DNA of 64,000 nt from Watersipora subatra (GCF_963576615.1 NC_088708.1:3658001-3722000); one strand, 5' to 3'; shown: positions 36,222-48,621, counted from the stretch's first letter. A program made the numbers and translations. Notes: a model not told the origin generated them from the letters alone.

Positions 36222-37907
36222 TTGCAAGGTTACCAAAGTCTTGGATCACCCCCCCCCCTCTTACCTGTCAGTACCCATCTTAAAGCATATGGGCAGAGTG
36301 AGTTACAGATTAAAGGACATTGTTCAGTTAGTGTGAAGGTAGGAGATGTGGAAAAACAAAATCTCAAACTTCTTGTTGTAAACACAACACAAGGCTCAAA
36401 CCTTTTTGGTCTAGATTGGAGTGACAAATTCAGTCTCTCGCAGCAGGGGCTAGCTATATTGACACAGGGTAGTTGTGATGTTACCTGTACTGTCACAGGA
36501 AGTAACCCTATTGGATTTAGGGACAAAATCGCTGCACTCTCCTCTAAGTACTCTGATGTCTTTAAGACAGGTCTTGGCCGATGTAAAAAGGTAAAAGTAC
36601 CAGTACGCTTGAAACCAGGAAGCACACCAAGCTTTTCTAAACCTCGTGTAGTGCCATTCTCTAGACGCCAAGCTGTAAAAGAAGAGCTAGATCGATTAGT
36701 TAAAGCTGGTGTTTTGGAACATGTGGACTTTAGTGATTATGCTGCTCCAATAGTAGTAGTTTCCAAACCAAATGGAAGAGTGCGTATATGTGGTGATTTC
36801 AAGATGTTGAACCAACAAATATCAATTGATCAACACCCGTTACCAAGCCTTGAAGAGTTGCTAGAGAAGTTGAGAGGCGGGGTACACTTTTCCAAGATAG
36901 ACCTGGCAGATACCTACTTGCAACTAGAGTTAGATGATAATGCAAAGAAGTTGTGTGTTATCAACACTCAATGTGGTTTGTTTCGCTACAACAGGATTTG
37001 TTTTGGATTGGCATCAAGCCCTGCACAGTTTCAGCGATGCATGGACTCAATGATTGCTGACTTACCTGGAGTTGCAGCGTACTTGGATGATCTGATTGTC
37101 ACTGGTAGCAGTGAGAGTGAGCACTGGTCTAATCTCGACAAACTCTTAGCTAGACTACAGGAGTATGGGCTCCGCATACAGAGAGAGAAATGCGAGTTCT
37201 TTAAGAATGCTGTTGAATACCTAGGTCACATAATAGACAAGAACGGCAAGACTCCCTCGAATTCTGCAATAGAGGCTATTGAACGGCTTCCACGACCACA
37301 GAACTTACAACAGCTACAGGCGTTTTTGGGCAAGATCAACTACTATGGCTCATACATTGCTGACCTGTCTAGCAAAGCAGCCCCCCTCTACAAGTTTTTT
37401 CGTGAAAATGTCGAGTTTGACTGGACTGACGAGTGTGACAAGGCCTTCCATGTTCTTAAAGAAAGTGTCATCAAGGCTACCAAACTTACCCATTTTGACC
37501 AGAGTAAACTGCTGGTTCTAGCAACAGACGCATCTAACTATGGAATTGGGGCAGTACTCCTACAAGAGGAAAATGGAGCTGAAAGACCACTAGCACATGC
37601 ATCAAAGACATTGAGCGTGCACCAAAAGAATTACTCACAGATAGAGAAAGAAGCGCTTTCTATCATCTATGGAGTGACTAAGTGTAGACAGTATCTATAT
37701 GGGAGACGTTTTACGCTCATTACTGATCATAAACCCCTGGTTGCCATGTTTTCACCAGAAAAGAATATCCCCGTTTTAACAGCTCAGCGACTGCAAAGAT
37801 GGGCCCTCACACTGATGGCTTATCAGTATGACGTCAGGTACAAGCCTACAGCACGGCAATGCAGATGGCTTGTCCAGGTTACCTATAGGGGCAGACCCGA
37901 AGTTTGA
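36222..37907 (+). mobile_element. Gypsy element D, reverse transcriptase and RNase H
   Basis: A 561-residue frame that starts at the end of the protease region. Reverse transcriptase blocks: VVVSKPNGRVRICGDF, FSKIDLADTYLQL, and the catalytic AYLDDLIV near 37075. RNase H follows with LATDASNYGIGAVLLQ near 37520 and TDHKPLVAMF near 37725. Together they turn element RNA into double-stranded DNA in known relatives. Confidence 0.9.
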
Positions 37908-38420
37908 CCATGATGAAGAGAAGGAGAGCATTGAGGTCTCACACACTATACAATAGGAGCTCGATCATGGTCCCCTTGACGATGAGGCTGTTAAACAAGA
38001 AACCAATTCAGAACAAGAAAACTCTTTCACCAGGTCAAGCATCTTCTACATCATCACGGTATGAAGTAGACTCTTTGGTTTATGCAAGGAACTATAGCTC
38101 TAGACCGAAGTGGATACCTGGAACGATAATTAACGAGCTGGGTAACATACTGTAGGCTGTGCGAACAGACCGTGGTGTATGGAGACGACATGCCAATCAG
38201 CTACAAGCTAGACTTCAAGTTAATGATACATCGACCAATGACAATATCATCACAGCTTCAAATGATCTTAACATCCAACCTGCCCAATCTGTACCTGATG
38301 AGAGGCCAGTACAAAGTCCCAGATATTCTAATCGTAATAGAAGACGACCTGATTACTATGACAGTTCTAAGTTCTAACAAGGTCATGACTAACCATAAAC
38401 TCAGAATAGTGAGGGAGATG

Positions 38421-38605
38421 TGTTACATATTAGCTGTGCAGTCAGCTTTCTTTTAGCTGTGCTATAATCACATAATTGTCTAATAACCCATAGCTATGGG
38501 CTTGCTAACTAAGTCAGTTCCTTTATGCGCTTCTTACCTGTTAGCTGTGTTTTCTGTGATACAAGACTTATCGTGATAATACAATACAACAACTACAATA
38601 CAACA
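38421..38605 (+). repeat. 3' LTR of Gypsy element D
   Basis: 185 bp partner of 34832-35016, followed by the GATAT duplication. Confidence 0.92.
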
Positions 38606-38679
38606 GATATGACGATGATATTTTTTTCTAACGATTTTTATGAGATTACGATATTTAATTATAAGTTTGGATATTCTTC

Positions 38680-39240
38680 TTGATATTGTTAGCTATGACG
38701 TTTTGAAATGTAAACAAAATTGCGCATCGGTTTTCTATTATTACTGTATTACTATTACTAAGTTTGGATATTCTTTTTGATACTTCTTGATATTGTTAGC
38801 TATGACGTTTTTAAATGTAAACAAAATTGTTCATTGGTTTTCTATTATTACTGTATTACTATATTAATAATATTGGTTATTCTAATAATATCAGTGCATT
38901 TTACTTCTAATATTGCATTTCTCCTGTTGCAGGGAGAGAAATATAAACATATAATCTTTTCCTTTCATTATTGCTGTTTGTCATGGCCAAACACTTTTTT
39001 AAATAGATTTTCTAAAAATCTATATAATAAATATCACTTTTTGATATTGTTAGCTATGACGTTTTGAAATGTAAACAAAATTGTGCATGGTTTTGTATTA
39101 TTACTATATTAATAATCTTGGTTATTCTAATAATATCAGTGCATTATACTTCTAATATTGGCCAATATTGCATTTCTCCTATTGCAGGGGGAGAGATATA
39201 AACATACATATAATCTTTTCTTTCATTATTGCTGTTTGTT
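38680..39240. repeat. Imperfect direct repeats right of Gypsy element D
   Basis: The motif GATATTGTTAGCTATGACG recurs near 38682, 38791 and 39043, each time followed by a TTGAAATGTAAACAAAATTG-type block. A second pair of blocks (TTCTAATAATATCAGTGCAT near 38878 and 39126) follows. The spacing suggests local segmental duplication of the insertion that hosts Gypsy D. Confidence 0.7.
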
Positions 39241-39405
39241 GTATATAATAACACCCACACCCAGTACATTACAGCTACCATTGCAGTTATCCTATTGCAC
39301 TGCAGTGTCATTTGACTGCTAATATTGCATTTCTCAACCATCAGTACCCTTTCTTTTTTCCAATATCACTTTGGTTGTGGGCTGTATGACAGTGGAATTT
39401 CTAGT

Positions 39406-39834
39406 ATATAATATTATGTAATTTACCTTTGCTTCTTCTTTGGATAAAATGTAGTAATATATGTAGTAGGTAATATTATTGACTAAAAGTGGAAATAAAC
39501 AGATAAATTGTAGCCTTCCATTATGGGCTCTAAAAACCTACTAACTAGGGCTGACAGAACACGCAGAACCGGCCAAAGGGTCAAAGCTGGACACGAACTC
39601 TATTGGTCAACAGGTGATGACACCACTCCCGTGTCCAATCACACCTAGGCAGCACAACAACTGCCAGCAAGAAAGCCCGCGAACGCAGCAAAAAACAGCT
39701 ATTTCTAATACCTAAAAACAATTAGCCGCTGCTTCTGTCAAATCAATTATTTTACTGTAGATAATGGCTATTATAAGGCGTACGATAACAAGTGTGCTAA
39801 CCATAGTTTATTATCAAAGAGTCCAATTCTTACA
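39406..39834 (-). repeat. 5' LTR of the BEL element, second piece
   Basis: Matches 26823-27251 with about eleven differences. The outer end adjoins the TACCG duplication. Confidence 0.9.
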
Positions 39835-39857
39835 TACCGTATACAGTATATACTTTA

Positions 39858-40190
39858 CTAGCTGAGCCTCCCAGCATTGCCCTGGTATTAAAAATTAGCT
39901 TATAAACAATGAGAAGTGATGAGAGTCGCCTGCCATTTGCTATTAGCCTGGCACATTGCCAATGAAAAATTTCAGTAAGCTTACTAAAAATAGCTCGGGC
40001 TTCTAATAACGGTATGCCATGACTTTGCGTCATGATATTTGCTTCCATATAGCCTAGCTAGTCGATCAGTGTCTGTGGCCGAATCGGTACAGCGTTGGAC
40101 TGGTGAACGGTAGGGTTTGAGATCAAATCTTCTTCGGTATGGATTCTTTATTCCAAGATTTTAATAGCTATAGCCGGAATGCAGGCAGAC
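39858..40190 (+). repeat. Hairpin/tRNA-like SINE, copy 1
   Basis: Starts with an imperfect CCCRGCATTGCCCTGGTATT hairpin. A middle block has CATGACTTTGCGTCATG. A tRNA-like segment near 40070-40140 has an A-box-like TGGCCGAATCGGT and a B-box-like GGGTTTGAGATCAAATC, and a tail has TTCCAAGATTTTAATAGCTA. The same order recurs at 41050-41390. The A/B boxes suggest RNA polymerase III transcription (inference). It is not a functional tRNA, as the cloverleaf is poor. Confidence 0.6.
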
Positions 40191-40263
40191 TTACGACATA
40201 TCCATGGATATCCCTTGAGAAATAGATATACAGATATATACTGTATATATTGTATATACATAT

Positions 40264-40960
40264 ACTAGCTGCACTACCCGGCGTTGCCCGGGTAGTAACA
40301 AAGTCTTTGAACAGAAAATTTATTTGTATTCAACATATAATAACATTTGCCATTTTAACTTTCAAATTACATATTATGAGAAAAGTGTTTTGTGTAATTG
40401 AAATAGATTAAGGGAGAAAATAGAAACAAGAGTAAAGGGTTTCAAACTTTGTTGATCTACTTTAAAACCCATATTTCCTCATATCATGAGAAAAATGTTT
40501 TGTCCAAGTCAAATAAATTAAAAAAATTAAAACGACTATAAAAAGGTTTAAATGTAAATGTGAAATAATTAGCAAGTAATAGCTAAATTAAGGCGATTTT
40601 GCGACGATTACAATAAAAGATGATTTGGTAATGACACAAAAATACAAACTGAGAAAACAAAATAAAAATCCTGAATATGTTGAATTATTAATAAGAGTTC
40701 AATGCATAGATGTGCGTGTAAAAAAAAGATCACTGTTCCAGCAAAGCCTATCCATCAAAACCTTGAATACGACAATACTGGGACCACTCGATACTGATAC
40801 AAATGTAAAAATAAGACATCGGACTGTCTTTGTCTGGCAGAACAGAGAAATAATGTCGAAGCCATTCCTACTTGAGAAAAAATAATTGTTTTCGCGAGAA
40901 GAATTGACCTCAACCCCAGATATGGTATTCGAATCTTACGAAAACTATTTCTTAACAGGG
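40264..40960 (+). repeat. Repeat beginning with the CCCGGCGTTGCCCGGG hairpin
   Basis: The perfect palindromic-type start at about 40276 matches the other hairpin repeats, but the body differs. An 86-residue frame (40625-40885) has no recognisable domain; I treat it as chance. Confidence 0.45.
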
Positions 40961-41049
40961 GCATCGTAACACGTGGCCACATCGATAAAGTAATCTGTGT
41001 GCGCTATAGCTGGAATGACAGATCCACAGACTTTGAGAAATGTATATAT

Positions 41050-41390
41050 AGACTAACTGTCATATAGACAACCCGGCATTACCTGGGTATTAAAATTCAG
41101 CTTCTAAACAATGAGAGGTAATGAGAGTTGCTTGCCACTTACTATTAGCCTGGCACCTTGCCAATGGATAATTTGAGTAAGCTCACTAATAAGATCTACC
41201 TTTTCTCATGACTTTGCGTCATGGCAGACAGCTGTAACGTATTTGCTCCCATATAACGCCCAATAAATTCATTAAGCCAGTGTGGCAGAATTGGTAAGAT
41301 GTCGGGTGACTAACTGGAAGGTTTGAGATCAAATCTTCTGCGTAACGGATCCTTCATTCCAAGATTTTAATAGCTATAACTAGAACTACA
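41050..41390 (+). repeat. Hairpin/tRNA-like SINE, copy 2
   Basis: Same order of blocks as copy 1: hairpin near 41070, CATGACTTTGCGTCATG near 41215, A-box-like TGGCAGAATTGGT at 41283, B-box-like AGGTTTGAGATCAAATC near 41319, and the same tail. Confidence 0.6.
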
Positions 41391-41712
41391 CACATACCCA
41401 CATACCTACACACAAACTTTGATAAATATATATATAGATATATGTATACTGTCCTCGCCAAGCGTGGACAATCTACAGTAGTTTTAAGGCATTGAAGGTT
41501 TACTTGCAACAAAATTCACATTACGGTTGTTTAGTATCAAAAGATTCACCATGTCGTACTCTGCTGTATTGTAGGTGTAAAATATGTGGAAATGTGATTA
41601 AAAGCTAAAAAAACGAACAGTTAATCGCCGCCATCCAAGATCGCTAAACATATTATGGAAGTGTTTGCTTTTCCATTTCCATAAACATATAAATATTTCC
41701 ATAATTTTATGG

Positions 41713-42195
41713 AAATGGATATGGAAATTTTATTTTAGAAATATGGAAATGTTATGGAAATGGAAATAATATGGAAATGAATTATGGAAATATTATGGAA
41801 ATGGAAAAAATATGGAAATGTAATGGAAATGGAAATAAATTATGGAAATATTATGGAAATGGAAATAATATGGAAATAAATTATGGAAATGTTATGGAAA
41901 TAAATTATGGAAATGGAAAAAACTATGAAAATGAATTAGGGAAATGTTATGGAAATGGAAATAATATGGAAATAAATTATGGAAATGTTATGGAAATGGA
42001 AAAAAATATGGAAATGAATTATGGAAATAGAAATAATATGGAAATGAATTATGGAAATATTATGGAAATGGAAATAATATGGAAATAAATTATGGAAAGG
42101 GTATGGAAATGGAAATAATATGGAAATTATGGAATTGAATTATGGAAATTTTATGAAAGTTTTATGGAAATGGAAATAATATAGAAATGAATTAT
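41713..42195 (+). repeat. ATGGAAAT satellite array, left subunit
   Basis: About 480 bp of ATGGAAATG/ATGGAAATAAATT variants. It lies in the left subunit of the dimeric element. Confidence 0.9.
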
Positions 42196-42270
42196 GGAAA
42201 TTGTAACATACACGTAATCCAAGATATAAACAGAGGGAAGTAATATTGTATAGACTAGGCTACATGAATA

Positions 42271-42720
42271 GACAATGGTAATACACAAACAGCTAACATC
42301 AGAGGTATTACAAAAAACTATTAAAGGAGTCTGGAAGAAACTAACTCAAATTGTCTCTTGCTCAGCTACATGTATTATAGACAATGGTAACACACAAACC
42401 CAGCTAACATCTGTGGTATTACAGAAACTATTAAAGGGGTCTGGAAGAAATTAACTCAAATTGTCTCTGGACTGGGCTACATGTACAGACAATGGTAACA
42501 CACAAACCCAGCTAACATCCGTGGTATTACAGAAACTATTGAAGAGGTCTGGAAGAAATTAACTCAAATTGTCTCTGGACTGGGCTACATGTACAGACAA
42601 TGGTAACACACAAACCCAGCTAACAACAGTGGTATTACAGAAACTATTAAGGGAGTCTGAAAGAAATTATCTCGAGTCGTCTCTGGCTTAGTTATAGGCA
42701 ATGGTAGCATACAGCTTTGA
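42271..42720 (+). repeat. Tandem repeat, about 108-bp unit, four or more copies
   Basis: GACAATGGTAACACACAAAC recurs at 42271, 42380, 42488 and 42596, with a decayed fifth start near 42692. It forms the middle of the dimeric element. Confidence 0.88.
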
Positions 42721-42894
42721 TGTTGCCTGGACCCTAAATAAAGTATATTAGCAAGCAAATATCATATTAATATTATGTATAAATTAATCACATGTTCGGG
42801 AAGAGTTGACGATTGCACACATACGCTCATTTGACACGCAAGCGCGCACACATACGTACACACCAGGGATCGCTAAACATATCATGGAAATGTT

Positions 42895-43205
42895 TACTTT
42901 TCCATAAACATAAATATTTCCATAATTTTATAAAAATGGATATGGAAGTTTTATTTTCAAAATATGGAAATGTAATGGAAATAATGTGGAAATGAATTAT
43001 GGAAATGTTATGGAAATGGAAAAAATATGGAAATGAATTATGGAAATAAATTATGGAAATGTTATGGAAATAGAAATAATATGGAAATAAATTATGGAAA
43101 TGTTATGGAAAAAACTATGGAAATGGAAATAATAAGGAAATAAATTATGGAAATGGAAATAATATGGAAATGAATTATGGAAATGTTATGGAAATGGAAA
43201 TTGTG
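42895..43205 (+). repeat. ATGGAAAT satellite array, right subunit
   Basis: Same unit and same orientation as the left array, shorter. Confidence 0.88.
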
Positions 43206-43997
43206 ACAAACACGTAATCCCTGCCGCCATCGCAAAACCGCCCTAGATTAGAATCTCTTTCCAAAACGGCTCAAATGGGACGTAGATGAACGAGATGGCT
43301 TCTGTTGACACTTTCATGCAACCTCATTCGTCGAAATATTTTCGCAAATTTACTTCACGCATTCAATAAAACCATGTCTATTGTTCTTACGCGTCTATTT
43401 CATTATCATTGTAATGCTGTCACTTTCAGCACTGATATCTTATAACCTATCGTAAAAATTCCGTTTAATTTTTTAACCTTAGCTCGAAGGAGTTCATATC
43501 ATTGTTTGGTAAACATGGCGAGCTTGTTGGTCACCTGTGATAATCGAAAAATGCTGCAGAAATTATTCGTGTCGTTTGGCAGGAAGAATGGGTCACATGA
43601 TCAGATTACTACTAGACGATTAGACCAAGCCGAAACAAAACTGTAAAGTAGCAAGCATCTATATTTGAAACGGGGTCTTCGGTAAAACCCGGAGTGTTTG
43701 TCATAAGCTAGTGCTACGAGGAGTTTTATATTGAGCATTTTATTGGCTTTTCACTTCATGTGAGAACATCACGTGTCAAAACAATAACCAAATGGATTAA
43801 CTACGTCAGAGAAATAAACTGATTCCGATCTACGGCAGTTTTGTGATGGCGGTGAATAACTGTTCGTTTTTGAGCTTTTAAGAGCTTGTAATCACATTTC
43901 CACATATGTTGCACCTACAACACAGCAGAGTAAGACATGGTGAATCTTTTGATAACAAATAACTGTAATGTGAATTTTGTTGCAAGTAAACCTTTAA

Positions 43998-46900
43998 GCT
44001 ACTTAGCCCAAAGCAGCCTAAATATGCAGAATTTGATTGATCCTGCCAAAACAAAGCAATTATGGGGCTTACTGGTCTTTGCCTCTTTTTTGATATTATC
44101 TAACTCAATGAATCTAACCTAGCTGGTAGAGTGAAACCATGTAACAACTATCCTAAAAGCAGGTCTCTTCTTACTGACATTAAAAAGAGTATGCCTTACG
44201 CAGTGCTAAAAAAAGCAGTGTGCGCATACAAAATAGCAAAAACAGAAAACAGTTCAAATCCAAAATATTACTTTGTGTTTCATATAGTATTATCTTGGCA
44301 AGCAGAGCATTGTAAGGCAGTAGCAGAAAATGCTATCATATGCCCCATGTTGAATGATTTTATCACAAATCAGAGTAGTTAAACAAAAGTATTAATGGAT
44401 TTTTGTTGTTGATTTATATTTCAAATCCTAACAGAAGTTTAGTAATGATAATGTACGCAAAAACATCTTATCGCTTGAAGTGACATGACTTGCACATTTA
44501 TAACAAGAGTTGTCCTTTCACTAACTTAAAAAAAGACAACTCCGTATAGTGAATGCAAACCATCTCGAAATAGACAGCATATGTAACGATATCATTTTAC
44601 CCAAAGATGTGCATATGCTTGCAAAAAACTAAAATTATGCTTGAAATTTATTTATTGAATTTTTTGTATAATATTCTGAAAAATTCTAATACATGTATGT
44701 AATACATAAACCTACCGCAATGAAGTTATCTGCTGTCGTGTTGAGCTTGACAATAGGCAATCATAGCTTGAGCATGTTTATTTCTAACGCTGAAACCTTA
44801 TTGAGGTTTTGCAAGCTTGCTGTTGTGAATAATTATTTGCAAAAATAATACAAAGTATTATAGAGCTGTAAATAACTAAATTTTTCATTTGATATTGACA
44901 TAGTGGGGCTTTTAGTCCTCGTGCCAAATTTACACAAGTGTGATTTGCCCCATCAATTGGACATACCGATCTAAATCTATAAATAAATTTGTTGAAGTTT
45001 TAGTACAAAACGATACTCCATATTGAGCAAATACTAATGGCAACAGTTGTAGTCGCTAAAAAGATAGGTTTTATTTCGGTAAGGGTACAAAGAGCTTTCC
45101 GAGTAGGACTGATCGGTGTCATGTATGACACAAACATGACACTATGGGTGTGGTCAACTAAAGTGTCTCCGAAGTACTACAGCTAAAAACTGTTTCCACA
45201 TATTTCAAGTTCACAGTTCAATTCACATATTTTCAAGAGTTCCAAACAAACATACGCGGCCCGATAAAGTTCTGTTGTAAATTGAGCTATTGAATCAGAA
45301 ATATGACTTATACACAAACGAGCTCACCATTTTTTTAGCCTTTTTCATATACCAAAAAGATTGTCAGGAATTTCTGATTTTTTTCATGTATAGCACTAAC
45401 ATCTTATCCGTAACTAGTAAAATTTACACCAGGCTAAAAGTCCTATGCCAACAGCTAGAGAATTTAAATATGCTCTAAAACTGGTCACTGTTGCACAGTA
45501 TCTCAAACCGACCAAAACTTTTAGCTATGTAGAAGATGAACGAGAGTGTTATTGATATCTACTATAGAAATACCAACTGCAGAGCCTCAGCTCATAGATA
45601 TACCCATAGATATATATACCTATGGATATATATACCTATGGTATATATATCTATGGATATACCTCTGCCTTCATGTGAGGAAATCAGTTCAGCGAAGAAA
45701 GGTCACTCTATTACCTAGCTGGCTATTGTCTACAGAGTTTGCTAAAGTTGAAGCGAGTATGTGAAGATTGTTGCACCAGCCTATTTAACACATTTGGTAT
45801 TCCACACTGAAGGTCAGATCTTCTGCGATTAAAAAACTTTAAAGAAGGTGCTTTGTGTGAACTTTCTGGTGACATATTTGCTCTGTTCAAAAAGTGGGAG
45901 TCAGTCATAAGAAGCTTTAAACCTCCTCTTAAGAATAGCCATATAGGTACTTTGATAGCTTCTGATAGTATATTGATATGCCACGTGAACTGTCCACTTA
46001 TCTTATATTACCGAAACTAGTGAAAAAGTTGGTGAATGTTAGACTTTATATTTTATGTAGAAAATACGCCTCCACCTCGCAGTCAGTGCAGCTAGGTAGC
46101 AAAAGCATGGTCATGCGAGCACTAGCTAAGAATATTCATTAGATATTGTTGATATTCGATGCTTTCTGTATACTTAGTGCACTCATGCTTGTTGGCTAGT
46201 ATAATATGTATACACTGTATATGTTATAAACATGTGTAGGTCAGCCATTGCACACAAAATACTACTCTGGCTTAACTTGTCATAGTACTAGTACAGCTTA
46301 GCTTTTTTTACTTGTTTATTCGAAGTTAATCATTTTTATTGTAACATTACTGTGAATTATTATCTATGTATCTAATACGCTCTTTTAGTATTCAGTTTTT
46401 ATTATGGAAAGTTGTTCAATTTTCATGTTGTACTACATACCTTTTGCGTTTTCAGTTACAACAATAATATACAACCCCATGGGGGCTGTATATCATTGGT
46501 TACAATCATTGTCCTTAATAAATTTGAGGTTTTCCATTAATTTGCATAAAACAAGACTGTTTATAATTTTTATAACTACTAAGAACAAACAAATTGGCAA
46601 GTGATGGTATTATAAATATAATTATTATTGTGAATACATTAAATTGTTTGAACGCCTCAAGTTGTTGGGAAATTGCCAGTAAACACAATTTAGCTAAGAC
46701 ATTCTAGCACATATAACAGGTGTTATTTACTATGAAATTGCAGAAAAGTTGTAAATATAAAGTTGTCACTTTTATAACTGCAGTGTAAGTTAGAACAAAA
46801 CCTGAGCTTTCTTGTGGTATATTTGATAGTGCCCTAAGGCAACTCAAAGTAGTTTTATTAGCTGATAAACCAAGACAGGTAAGAGCGGTCCATCGTAACT

Positions 46901-48621
46901 CTTTATAAAAGTAGGCGTGACCGATGTTTGGTTGGAACTTTCGACGCGTTTGTACAGGCTCTGTTGGTGGCGTAACTTTCTCTAAACGACACTGGCTAAA
47001 ACAAGCTTTAGTAATCTAAAAATGCTTTATTACTCGGGCACTACGTAGTACGCGTGCTTAATGGTGAACAATTACGGATTTTTGCTAGCCGCGCCTATTG
47101 CACGTGTCATTGCTAATGAAGGCTGTTCGCGGAACTGACACAGCCGATTCCCGTATTCCTTTTAGGCCGTAGTTGCAAGATATCTGGGGTACTATGCTTT
47201 CAATATTTTAGTTCGAGGTATAACTATTTTTCATCAGGTTAAAATACTATTACAATGGCAAATATATAACTACAACTTCACGCACTATACTACGGAATCT
47301 GATTAGGGAACTCCTAACCTACACTTGGTGCTAGACGGAAAGTGGTGAACACGTGAACAAAACTGCGTTTTTAAATATATTGAGACAAAGAATTAGAGAT
47401 TGATGAACATGACTTGTTTTTAAGATTTGTCGGAAATTTTCTATGTAGTTTAATTCCTATTTGTGTAGTTTTCTTTTTACATACACATTGCTTTATTATT
47501 TAGAATACACACGTTAAGTTAGTCGTGCTTAGCAATTTTCACAGCACTAGCCCGCCTAACTAACTGATTCATAACTGCTTCGTGCAAATTAAAGGTTTTA
47601 AATTGTATTTCTTACTAATCGTAGCAGGCTGAGATATTTTGAGGATGGTGCATGTAGTCAGATCAGGCTATATCAGCCTGCTACTTGTAACTCATGTAAT
47701 CTGTTAGAGTGCATGTGTATACTTGTGCATGTGTCAGGTGACTGCGACTAAATCGTCAACTTCATCCAAATGGGGAAGGTGAACTGGACATATTTACAGA
47801 ACTAAAAACAACATCTGTAAAAGTGCTGAGCTATACCTACTATTGATGCACAGTAGCAGCATCTAGAAGGTGAGGATAAACAAACCTACCTATTGGCCAG
47901 CAGCTAAAACATGATGAAAATACTAGCGTGTCGCGACCTACCCACTGAGTACCATATCGTTCCTGTCGAGAGAGTGAATCTGGTCCGGTAAAGTCAGAAA
48001 TCACTTCAACGTTCGCATTCAGTTCTAAGGAATAAATTGCAAATGTTCTATAGAATAAATGGCATGCATTAGATTTCTACTCACAGTACATCTAAAGTTA
48101 TATAGTTGTGAGTAAATTATCCATTTACTCAAAACTGCACGGTATCTTATGAATAGCTATAATAACCTCTAAACAATTAAGTAGTACGCTGTTTTTTCCT
48201 TTTAAGGTTACAAACTAAAGTAAACAAAATGAAATAAAAAGTAGCTGACTAGAGTTATGCTGATCATTGCCATGATACGTGGAGTTGAAGTGGATTTATT
48301 CGCCCGTAAGTTTTGTTACCGAAACGCAATATCATTACCCATAACCAAGAGTGCCTAAAAAAGCAATAGGTATCGCACAAAACATAAATATGAAAACATA
48401 ATTCTACGTATCATTATATCCTTTTCCTTTAGATGCATATTTGGAATGATAAAGTACATGGAAGCTGAAAAAAACAGTCAATACAGAAGTACAAGATCAA
48501 TTGATTAATTAGCCAAAGTATGAACCAATACAAAATTGACACATCATGTACAAAAGTCAAACATGATGTGCTTGACAATTAGACGTCCTGTACTGTTTGT
48601 ATCAGCGAGGGTGCCAACTTC
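43998..48621. other. 4.6 kb without a recognised gene
   Basis: AT-rich. The only frames are short, e.g. 44131-44382, 83 codons, unrecognised and without clear splice borders. A palindromic repeat lies at 45596-45664. GC rises slightly near 46900-47200. I see no RNA gene. Confidence 0.45.
45596..45664. repeat. Palindromic CCTATGGATATATATA repeat
   Basis: Alternating direct and inverted copies of TATACCTATGGATATATA form an imperfect hairpin of about 70 bp. It could be a slippage product or a foldback remnant. Confidence 0.7.

Larger units (their letters stand above)
34832..38605 (+). mobile_element. Ty3/Gypsy element D, with LTRs and GATAT duplication
   Basis: Two 185-bp LTRs (34832-35016 and 38421-38605) begin TGTTACATATTAG and end ACAATACAACA. 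GATAT flanks both sides (34827-34831 and 38606-38610). A primer site follows the left LTR and a GGGAGATG purine tract precedes the right one. Parts: gag, zinc knuckle, protease region, reverse transcriptase and RNase H. I recognise no integrase core, and the element is short (3.8 kb) for the family. LTRs differ at about four positions by eye, so it is recent. A few breaks are present. Confidence 0.9.
34267..39405. mobile_element. 5.1-kb insertion in the BEL 5' LTR, containing Gypsy element D
   Basis: The uninterrupted LTR at 26549-27251 shows that this block is an insertion; GT is shared at both joints. Outside Gypsy D it consists of 560 bp on the left and about 795 bp on the right. These flanks have no inverted ends and no frame that I recognise. 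They could be the remains of an unclassified element that received Gypsy D. Confidence 0.65.
26549..39834 (-). mobile_element. BEL/Pao element with nested insertions
   Basis: A 703-bp LTR at 26549-27251 has a direct partner on the right made of two pieces (33993-34266 and 39406-39834), interrupted by an insertion. Both LTRs start TGTAGCAAATTTC and end CAATTCTTACA, and TACCG flanks the outer sides (26544-26548 and 39835-39839). Between them, on the minus strand, lie a coiled-coil gag, zinc knuckles, a BEL-type peptidase, reverse transcriptase with YVDD, RNase H and an integrase with His/Cys and catalytic core blocks. This order and the peptidase style are typical of BEL/Pao. On the minus strand a purine-rich AGATGGGAG precedes the left LTR. 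The LTRs differ by about 2-3 percent by eye, so the insertion is fairly recent. The coding part has several breaks. Confidence 0.9.
41636..43223 (+). mobile_element. Dimeric hAT-like element carrying ATGGAAAT satellite
   Basis: Outer ends are CAAGATCGCTAAACAT on the left and GTAATCCCTG on the right, flanked by an exact 8-bp CCGCCATC (41628-41635 and 43224-43231). An inner copy starts CAGGGATCGCTAAACAT at 42864, a typical hAT CAGGG end, and complements the CCCTG outer end. Each of the two subunits has a short TTTCCAT-rich inverted start, a long ATGGAAAT array, and an ending like TTGTRACAWACACGTAATCC. A 108-bp tandem array lies between the subunits. Inner subunit ends have no 8-bp duplications, so the whole dimer moved once as one unit. 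No transposase is present. Confidence 0.65.
41496..43993. mobile_element. Foldback DNA element, TTAA-type borders, copy 2 (interrupted)
   Basis: The left arm (41496-41627) and right arm (about 43850-43993) are long inverted repeats matching copy 1. Flanks read TTGA at 41492-41495 and TTAA at 43994-43997, one base apart. The interior right of 43224 resembles copy 1. The arm is interrupted by a 1.6-kb dimeric hAT-like element. Confidence 0.75.

Noticed and set aside
40070-40140. A tRNA gene
   Set aside because: A and B boxes are present, but stems pair poorly and the segment recurs in a repeat.
41771-42088. A 105-residue frame rich in Met, Glu, Asn and Tyr
   Set aside because: It is a translation of the ATGGAAAT satellite.
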